5,658 nucleotides of DNA. It comes from Planctomycetota bacterium (GTDB lineage Bacteria > Planctomycetota > SBBH01 > JACQRN01). The stretch spans positions 1 to 5,658 of the forward strand of contig JACQRN010000091.1 in the NCBI GenBank assembly GCA_016206515.1. The letters run 5' to 3'. The notes below the pieces were generated by a model. The model worked only from the letters and a program-made list of their open reading frames with translations, searched no databases and had not been told where the DNA came from. Below, piece by piece: positions 1 through 4,173 of this stretch. The position numbers and the translations under genes were made by a program. Position 1 is the stretch's first letter; each line of letters opens with the position of its first letter.

Positions 1-2
1 CC

Positions 3-1019
3 AGGGCACTGAGCGGCGCACCCGGAACCCGGAAGACGACCGACATACGCGCGCGGGGGCGGAAACTGCCGGGGAGCGCCCGCGCGGACCGGCCGCAGTG
101 CGCCACGGTGTCCCTGGAAGATCCGCAACTGCTTGAGTTGGCGCGGATCGAGGATGCGCAGAGCATCGTGCGGATCCAGGGGGAACTCTGGGACATCCCG
201 TCCTTCGTCGGGATGCCGGGCAAGGCGGCCACGACCTCCCTCGTTGCGGCGCGCGCCGCGGAGGGGCTGCTTCTCGTCGCCCGCGCGCAGGATCCCTCCG
301 CGGTGCGGGAGGCCACCGCGGCGCTCGATGCGGTCTGGGACGAGCTGCGCCTGCTGGACAGGATCGTCATGGACGGACGCCTCCAGAAATTGCGCGCGGA
401 CGACAAGCGCGCTCGGAAAGACCCGGAGGGGACCGCGCGGGAGGGGGCCCTGCTGGAACGCTGCCTTGCGGCAGTGGGCTCGGAAGCGGGCGCCGGAGCC
501 CTGACGGAGGGGGACCGCGCCGCGGCGGGCGCCTACGGTCTGTTCACGAGCAAGCCTGCGATCGGCGTGCTGAACCTGGAGACGGAGGGGCTTTCCGTCC
601 ACGCGGACGCCTGGCGCCTCCCCCTGGCGCAGTTCCCCGCGGGCGCGGAGGCGGAGATCCTGGACCTCCCGGAGGAGGAGCAGGCCGCGTACCGCTCGGC
701 GCTGGGCCGCGCCCCGGGCGTGGGAAGCGCGGTCTGGCCGTTCCTGCACGAGGCCCTGGGACGGATGCGCTTCTTCACGGCGAGCCGGAAGGAGACGCGC
801 TCCTGGTCGGTGAGGAAGGGGGCGACCGCGCTCGAGGCCGCCGGCGCGATCCATAGCGACCTCGCGCGCGGGTTCGTGCGCGCCGAATGGGTACCGCGCG
901 AGTCGTTCGTGAAGCTCAAGGGATGGGAAGCCGCCAAGCGCGCGGGCGCCGTGCGGCTGGTCTCGCGTGACCACGTCCTGGCGGACGGCGACATCCTGCA
1001 CAGCCACTTCAGCGTCTGA
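3..1019 (+). CDS. YchF/OLA1-like P-loop protein with C-terminal TGS domain (5' partial, degenerate GTPase motifs)
   Basis: The reading frame is open from base 3 with no stop, so the gene very likely starts before the window; a GTG at 108 would be an internal start. Seen, with residues counted from base 3: RALSGAP at the left edge fits the helix after a P-loop (YchF has FNALTKAG). ATVSLEDPQLLELARI (about 36-51) matches the YchF stretch GVVPVPDPRLDALAEI. The switch II/G3 site reads DIPSFV (D64) where YchF has DIAGLV, and the G4 site reads NLETEG (N191) where YchF has NxxE. The last 80 or so residues, from FFTASRKE (771) to HSHFSV, are a clear YchF-type TGS domain. Known: YchF is a ribosome-associated ATPase/GTPase. 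Inferred: this is a diverged paralogue, perhaps weak or inactive in hydrolysis. The P-loop itself is outside the window. Six bases separate it from the rhomboid gene, suggesting one transcript. Confidence 0.82.
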   Translation, partial: RALSGAPGTRKTTDIRARGRKLPGSARADRPQCATVSLEDPQLLELARIEDAQSIVRIQGELWDIPSFVGMPGKAATTSLVAARAAEGLLLVARAQDPSAVREATAALDAVWDELRLLDRIVMDGRLQKLRADDKRARKDPEGTAREGALLERCLAAVGSEAGAGALTEGDRAAAGAYGLFTSKPAIGVLNLETEGLSVHADAWRLPLAQFPAGAEAEILDLPEEEQAAYRSALGRAPGVGSAVWPFLHEALGRMRFFTASRKETRSWSVRKGATALEAAGAIHSDLARGFVRAEWVPRESFVKLKGWEAAKRAGAVRLVSRDHVLADGDILHSHFSV

Positions 1020-1025
1020 CCGGTC

Positions 1026-1709
1026 GTGCTACCGATCCCGATCGGCGTGGAGCGCAGCGGGCGCCACGGCTTTCCTGCGTTCACGATCCTCCTGCTCCTT
1101 GCCAACGCGGGCGTCTTCGCGTGGGCCGTCTTCGGCCCGGGGATCGAGCGGTACCACGCCCAGATCGTCCCCGCCTACGGGCTGGTGCCGGCCGCCTGGA
1201 CGGTGTCGAGCCTGATCACCAGCCAGTTCCTCCACGCCGACCTCCTCCATCTGGTGGGGAATCTGCTGTTCCTGGCGCTGGCCGGGGGGGGCGTCGAAGA
1301 GCGCAGTGGACGGCTCGCGTACCTGACGCTGTACCTCGCGGGAGGCGCCGTTGCCGCCCTGGTCCATATCGCGGCGTGCCCGGGGGGGGACGCGATGCTG
1401 CGGCCCGCGGTCGGCGCCTCCGGATCGATCTCGGCCGTGCTGGGCTCCTTCGCGATCCTGTACCCGACGGCTCGCCTTCGGTTCTTCCTGCTCATCTGGA
1501 TCTTCCCGATCACGTTCACCCTCCCGGCGCTGGTCACGCTCGCGCTCTGGTTCGCGGAACAGTACCTCCTGTCGCGCGGCGCGCTGGCGCAGGATGCCGT
1601 CGCCTACGGGGCCCATGTCGGAGGTTTCGTCTACGGTTTCGTGACCGGTGTCGCTCTGCGCGTCGCCCTCCCCACGGCCCGGGAGGGCCACCGCAACCGC
1701 CGGGAGTGA
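1026..1709 (+). CDS. Rhomboid family intramembrane serine protease
   Basis: This is a 227-residue membrane protein with the full rhomboid signature. Seen: hydrophobic segments at roughly 17-36, 73-89, 97-118, 128-147, 152-174 and 193-212, fitting the six-helix core. HLVGN (H75, N79) is the second-helix motif that supplies the oxyanion site. GASGS carries the catalytic Ser132, and GAHVGGFVYG carries the catalytic His197. Known: rhomboids cut single-pass membrane proteins within or near the bilayer of the inner membrane. The substrate cannot be told. The GTG at 1026 is chosen because it gives the short N-terminus MLPIPIG before helix 1 that is usual in this subfamily; an in-frame GTG at 1047 is possible but would remove it. 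No clear Shine-Dalgarno site is visible, and with the YchF-like gene ending six bases upstream, coupled translation is likely. Two runs of eight G (1284-1291 and 1382-1389) lie in the coding sequence. Confidence 0.93.
   Translation: MLPIPIGVERSGRHGFPAFTILLLLANAGVFAWAVFGPGIERYHAQIVPAYGLVPAAWTVSSLITSQFLHADLLHLVGNLLFLALAGGGVEERSGRLAYLTLYLAGGAVAALVHIAACPGGDAMLRPAVGASGSISAVLGSFAILYPTARLRFFLLIWIFPITFTLPALVTLALWFAEQYLLSRGALAQDAVAYGAHVGGFVYGFVTGVALRVALPTAREGHRNRRE
1665..1688 (+). other. Hairpin at the 3' end of the rhomboid gene
   Basis: GCCCTCCC at 1665-1672 and GGGAGGGC at 1681-1688 form a perfect 8-base-pair stem with an 8-base loop. It lies within the last codons of the rhomboid gene and has no following T-run, so it is not a standard intrinsic terminator. 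It could slow the ribosome, protect the mRNA end, or simply reflect G+C-rich coding sequence. Confidence 0.3.
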
Positions 1710-1724
1710 GGCCGGAGGGCGGTG

Positions 1725-1754
1725 CTGGCCGGGGCACGGGGGCCGGGCTACACT
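1725..1754 (+). promoter_or_regulatory. Possible promoter for the DUF151 gene (leaderless)
   Basis: A -10-like hexamer TACACT at 1749-1754 ends seven bases before the GTG at 1762, so transcription would begin at or next to the start codon. The -35 region is weak (CTGGCC at 1725-1730, 18-base spacer). No Shine-Dalgarno sequence precedes the GTG, which fits a leaderless transcript. The -10 placement is seen; promoter activity is inferred. Confidence 0.4.
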
Positions 1755-1761
1755 TCGCCCC

Positions 1762-2268
1762 GTGACGCGCGAGATCCCGTGCGACCTCGTACGCATCCTG
1801 ATCCTGGAGGCGCAGGATGCAGCACAGGTGATCGTGCTCCGGGAACACGGCGCCGCGCGGGAGCTGCCCATCTACATCGGGCTCCCCGAGGCGCTCGCGA
1901 TCCACCGCGTGATCCGCGGCGAGGAGTCGATCCGGCCGTTCACACATGACCTGTTCGCACGCGTCATCGGCGAACTGGGCGCCCAGGTCGAGCGGGTCGT
2001 CGTCGACAAGTTCGTCAGCGAAAAGCAGGCGGGGACCTTCCACGCCAAGATGCACATCGCCCAGGCGGGAAAGCGGATGGTCGTCGACGCCCGTCCGAGC
2101 GACGCGATCGCCCTCGCCGTGCGCCTCGGGACGCCGTTGTTCGTTTTGGAGGATGTCCTCGTGGCGGCATCCCGGGACGCCCAGGCAGCGGAGTCTCCGC
2201 AGGAGGCGGCCGGTCCCGGGGACGACGAGGACGCGGACACGGACGACGGCGAGGATACGGATGCATAG
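1762..2268 (+). CDS. Bifunctional nuclease (DUF151/BFN domain) family protein with acidic tail
   Basis: This 168-residue protein covers the whole DUF151 domain. Seen: LPIYIG (35-40), the RPFTHDL motif (58-64) that matches RPLTHDL of Thermotoga TM0160 as I recall that sequence, TFHAKMHI (92-99), and the most conserved block DARPSDAIALAVR (109-121), then LFVLEDVL. Residues 139-168 are a non-conserved, strongly acidic Asp/Glu-rich tail. Known: the family takes its name from a plant protein reported to have DNase and RNase activity; most bacterial members are uncharacterised, so nuclease activity here is only inferred from the family. The GTG at 1762 is chosen because it is just before the conserved start of the domain and sits at the right distance from a -10-like box. 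Longer in-frame extensions would run back into the rhomboid gene. The barrel-protein gene follows after the heptamer repeat. Confidence 0.9.
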   Translation: MTREIPCDLVRILILEAQDAAQVIVLREHGAARELPIYIGLPEALAIHRVIRGEESIRPFTHDLFARVIGELGAQVERVVVDKFVSEKQAGTFHAKMHIAQAGKRMVVDARPSDAIALAVRLGTPLFVLEDVLVAASRDAQAAESPQEAAGPGDDEDADTDDGEDTDA

Positions 2269-2285
2269 GAGTCCGCTTCCAAGCA

Positions 2286-2295
2286 CCTCCGGAGG
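2286..2295. repeat. Perfect 10-base palindrome CCTCCGGAGG
   Basis: The palindrome lies 18 bases after the DUF151 stop and just before the heptamer repeat. It contains GGAGG, but no start codon stands at a suitable distance, so it is unlikely to act as a ribosome binding site. It may be a small hairpin or operator; nothing else supports a role. Confidence 0.35.
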
Positions 2296-2299
2296 GCCC

Positions 2300-2348
2300 G
2301 CGAAGCGCGAAGCGCGAGGCGCAAAGCGCGAAGCGTCCAGCGTGCAGC
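2300..2348 (+). repeat. Heptamer tandem repeat, consensus GCGAAGC
   Basis: Seven-base units follow one another without gaps: GCGAAGC (2300), GCGAAGC (2307), GCGAGGC (2314), GCAAAGC (2321) and GCGAAGC (2328), then two decayed units GTCCAGC (2335) and GTGCAGC (2342). The first five units are nearly identical. The array fills most of the gap between the DUF151 gene and the barrel-protein gene and stops just before the signal peptide. It resembles the short heptamer arrays scattered between genes in some bacterial genomes; copy number could vary between strains. Confidence 0.85.
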
Positions 2349-2365
2349 GGGGTTCTGAACATCTC

Positions 2366-3136
2366 GTGCGACTCCTGGCGATCGCGTGCGCGGCGTTCCT
2401 CGCGGCCCCGGTGTCTGCACGACCGCGTAGCGGGGGATCGGTCTCCGTGCAGGCGGAGGCGCGGCGCTGGCGCGCGGGGCTGGACGCCGACGTGCAGGCC
2501 GGTACCGCGACGATCCCCGGAACCCGGATCAACCTGGACGTCGACCTGAACATCGATCAGATGCAGGAGGCTGATGACCTGCGGGTCTCCTTCATCGCGT
2601 CGGGGACGGTCTATCACCTGTCCCATGTGCGGCTTACGCACGATGGCACGAATGTCCTGTCGAAACCGATCACCTTCCTCGGCCTTACCTATACGGCCAG
2701 CACCCAGGTCGAAAGCCGACTCCGGGTCGAACTGACGGATGCCATGGTTGAGCGCCCCATCTCCCTGATGCGTCTGCCGCGCGGCGGCGTGGCATGGCTG
2801 GCCGGGTTCCGTCGCGTCGATGTCGACGGGAGACTGCAGGGGGCCGGTGAATTGCGCGAGGAGAAGGTCGACGAGTGGGTTCCGCAGGTCGGTGCGGGAT
2901 TCCGCACCGGGCTGCCCAAGGACTACGAGATCCGCGGTCGGATTTTCGGCGTTGTGGCATCGAGCGGGGATATCGACGGCGACATGCTCGACTGGGAAGC
3001 GGGCTTGTTCTGGCGCCGGGGCGGGTTCTCGATCGGCGGGGGGTACCGGAAGCTGACGCTGGATGTCGAGCACGATGATGTCGAACTCGATCTTGAGTAC
3101 GCCGGGACCTGGTTCGGGGGGGCGCTGGCGTTCTGA
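2366..3136 (+). CDS. Secreted, probable outer-membrane beta-barrel protein (hypothetical)
   Basis: This is a 256-residue protein with an N-terminal signal peptide: MRLLAIACAAFLAAPVSA (1-18), with cleavage likely after SA. The mature part alternates polar and hydrophobic residues in strand-length blocks with frequent Gly and aromatic residues, for example RWRAGLDADVQAG, GVAWLAGFRRVDVDG, MLDWEAGLFWRRGGFSIGGGY and LDLEYAGTWFGGALAF. It ends in Phe, the usual last residue of outer-membrane barrels recognised by BamA. These traits suggest a small barrel or a related surface protein; I do not recognise a named family and no function can be given. The GTG at 2366 is preferred because it puts the signal peptide at the N-terminus; an in-frame GTG at 2342 would add eight residues, and an ATG at 2261 would translate the heptamer repeat. 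No strong ribosome binding site is seen. The stop is three bases before tRNA-Ser. Confidence 0.78.
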   Translation: MRLLAIACAAFLAAPVSARPRSGGSVSVQAEARRWRAGLDADVQAGTATIPGTRINLDVDLNIDQMQEADDLRVSFIASGTVYHLSHVRLTHDGTNVLSKPITFLGLTYTASTQVESRLRVELTDAMVERPISLMRLPRGGVAWLAGFRRVDVDGRLQGAGELREEKVDEWVPQVGAGFRTGLPKDYEIRGRIFGVVASSGDIDGDMLDWEAGLFWRRGGFSIGGGYRKLTLDVEHDDVELDLEYAGTWFGGALAF

Positions 3137-3139
3137 TAC

Positions 3140-3226
3140 GGAGGGGTGGCGGAGCGGTTGATCGCGCCGGTCTTGAAAACCGGCAGGGCCGAAAGGCCCT
3201 CGGGGGTTCTAATCCCTCCCCCTCCG
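3140..3226 (+). tRNA. tRNA-Ser (anticodon UGA)
   Basis: The class II cloverleaf is complete. The acceptor GGAGGGG (3140-3146) pairs perfectly with CCCCTCC (3219-3225), with discriminator G at 3226. The D region GCGGAGCGGTTGA is typical of tRNA-Ser. The anticodon arm is CCGGT-CTTGAAA-ACCGG with anticodon TGA, decoding UCN serine codons. The long variable arm is AGGGCC-GAAA-GGCCCT with a GNRA loop. The T-arm is GGGGG-TTCTAAT-CCCTC, with one G-T wobble and T where position 57 is normally a purine. The next bases are CCTT, so the CCA end is not encoded and must be added by the CCA-adding enzyme. No promoter of its own is evident; it may be cotranscribed with the barrel-protein gene just upstream. 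Confidence 0.96.
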
Positions 3227-3283
3227 CCTTGGGTTCCGGCGCCCCGGAGGCGCGCGATCTACCAAGCCGGAGGGGGAGGGATT
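3211..3283. repeat. Inverted copy of the tRNA-Ser 3' end (22-base arms, 29-base spacer)
   Basis: The left arm at 3211-3232 covers the end of the T-loop, the 3' acceptor strand and six bases of trailer of tRNA-Ser. The right arm at 3262-3283 is its reverse complement with a single mismatch (21 of 22). On the minus strand the right arm continues into a canonical T-loop (GTTCGAATCCC), better than that of the intact tRNA. It could be the 3' remnant of a divergent tRNA gene or a rearrangement scar, and could also form a strong hairpin on the transcript. Confidence 0.85.
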
Positions 3284-3362
3284 CGAACGGGCGCGCACGT
3301 GCCCCGAAGGGGCCGAGGCGCCTGGATAGCGCCGAGAGCGCGCGCCCAGGCCCGGAGGCGCG
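3243..3362 (+). repeat. 12-base direct repeat pair CCCGGAGGCGCG
   Basis: Exact copies lie at 3243-3254 and 3351-3362, starts 108 bases apart, bracketing the inverted tRNA-like segment. Such G+C-rich words recur by chance in this genome, so an insertion-scar reading is only possible. Confidence 0.4.
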
Positions 3363-3363
3363 A

Positions 3364-3375
3364 GGCATGGATGCC
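3364..3375. promoter_or_regulatory. Small dyad GGCAT-GG-ATGCC upstream of the promoter
   Basis: Five-base half-sites with a two-base centre end 17 bases before the -35 box of the zinc-ribbon gene. A related GCATGCC overlaps and follows the -35 (3395-3401). The placement would suit an operator, but no regulator is in the window. Confidence 0.25.
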
Positions 3376-3392
3376 GCGCGGGACGTAACTGG

Positions 3393-3421
3393 TTGCATGC
3401 CTTGAATCGATCTGTGACAAT
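3393..3421 (+). promoter_or_regulatory. Sigma-70-type promoter for the zinc-ribbon gene (leaderless)
   Basis: TTGCAT (-35, 3393-3398) and GACAAT (-10, 3416-3421) are separated by exactly 17 bases, and TGT before the -10 forms an extended -10 element. The ATG at 3430 lies eight bases after the -10, so the message would begin at or within a base or two of the start codon. This short stretch is also the least G+C-rich of the gap. Confidence 0.6.
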
Positions 3422-3429
3422 CCGCCCGG

Positions 3430-4173
3430 ATGGGGTTGCAGACCGCCCGATTGAAGGGACTCAACGAAGCGGACGCGCACCTGCTGGCGCTGCGGGAGAA
3501 GGAGCGCTGCCTGCAGGAGGACGTGCGCCAGGGGGAGCGGGGCGTGTCGGAGGCGGAGCGGCAGTGCGCCGACATCGCCGCGCAGCTCCAGCAGGCCCAG
3601 GCCGCGGTCGGGGCCCATGACCTGGAGGTCAAGGCGCTCGAGGAGCGCATCTACCGCCTGAAGTCGCAGCGCCTGGCCTGCCAGACCAACAAGGAGTACC
3701 AGACCCTGTCGTCGGAGATCGCGAGCATCGGCACCGACATCCGGAGGATGGACGACCAGGGCCTGGCCCTGCTCGGGGCCGTCGACCAGGTGGAGGCCAG
3801 GGCCAAGGAGGCGGCCGCGCGGCTCGCGGCGGTCCGTGCCGAGCAGGCGGCCGCGCAGGCGCGCGCCTCGGCGGGGCAGGACGCGGTGCGCAGCGAGATC
3901 TCCGCCGCCGAGACGGCGCGCGCGACGCACCTGCCGGGCCTGGATGCGGAGGTGCTCGATCGGTATGAGCGGCTCCTTCGCAGCCGGGGGGGGACCGCGG
4001 TCGCCGCGGCGATCGACCGTGTCTGCCAGGGATGCTTCACGAAACTCTCCCCGCAGGTCGTGAGCCTCCTGTTGTCGGACCGCGACCTCGTGACGTGCCC
4101 CAGCTGCTCCAGGATCCTGTTTGTCGAGGGGGCCGCCGCGGACGCCCACCGCCAGGCGCCCAGCGCGACGTGA
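3430..4173 (+). CDS. Coiled-coil protein with C-terminal C4 zinc ribbon (zf-RING_7-like)
   Basis: This is a 247-residue cytoplasmic protein. Seen: residues 1 to about 165 are long charged helices rich in Ala, Glu, Arg and Gln, expected to form an antiparallel coiled coil, with the family's conserved turn region RLACQTNKEYQTLSSEI (81-97). The C-terminal ribbon has CQGC (C199, C202) and CPSC (C223, C226) followed by SRILF, a complete four-Cys zinc site. The length and order fit the C4-type zinc-ribbon family often annotated as DUF164/zf-RING_7. Known: the fold suggests nucleic-acid or protein binding, but bacterial members mostly have no settled function. The ATG at 3430 is supported by a well-placed promoter ending eight bases upstream and by homologous-looking N-terminal sequence; there is no Shine-Dalgarno site. 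Its TGA overlaps the GTG of the next gene, so the two are probably made together. A run of eight G lies at 3986-3993. Confidence 0.88.
   Translation: MGLQTARLKGLNEADAHLLALREKERCLQEDVRQGERGVSEAERQCADIAAQLQQAQAAVGAHDLEVKALEERIYRLKSQRLACQTNKEYQTLSSEIASIGTDIRRMDDQGLALLGAVDQVEARAKEAAARLAAVRAEQAAAQARASAGQDAVRSEISAAETARATHLPGLDAEVLDRYERLLRSRGGTAVAAAIDRVCQGCFTKLSPQVVSLLLSDRDLVTCPSCSRILFVEGAAADAHRQAPSAT

Noticed and set aside
1665..1688. Intrinsic terminator after the rhomboid gene
   Set aside because: The hairpin is real but lies inside the coding region and has no T-run.
1029..1871. Minus-strand frames opposite the rhomboid and DUF151 genes
   Set aside because: They mirror well-supported + strand families, and their translations are Arg/Gly/Pro-rich without recognisable motifs.
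2300..2348. CRISPR array
   Set aside because: Units are seven bases with no spacers; it is a simple tandem repeat.
1946..2365. Long N-terminal extension of the barrel-protein frame into the DUF151 gene
   Set aside because: It would place the signal peptide internally and translate the heptamer repeat; starts at 2366 or 2342 are far more sensible.
3211..3283. Intrinsic terminator for tRNA-Ser formed by the inverted repeat
   Set aside because: The left arm is part of the mature tRNA and no T-run follows the right arm, so ordinary termination is unlikely, though a structural role remains open.
3146..3388. Small + strand frame over the tRNA gene beginning MAERLIAPVLKTG
   Set aside because: This is the familiar spurious translation of a tRNA-Ser gene and its inverted copy.
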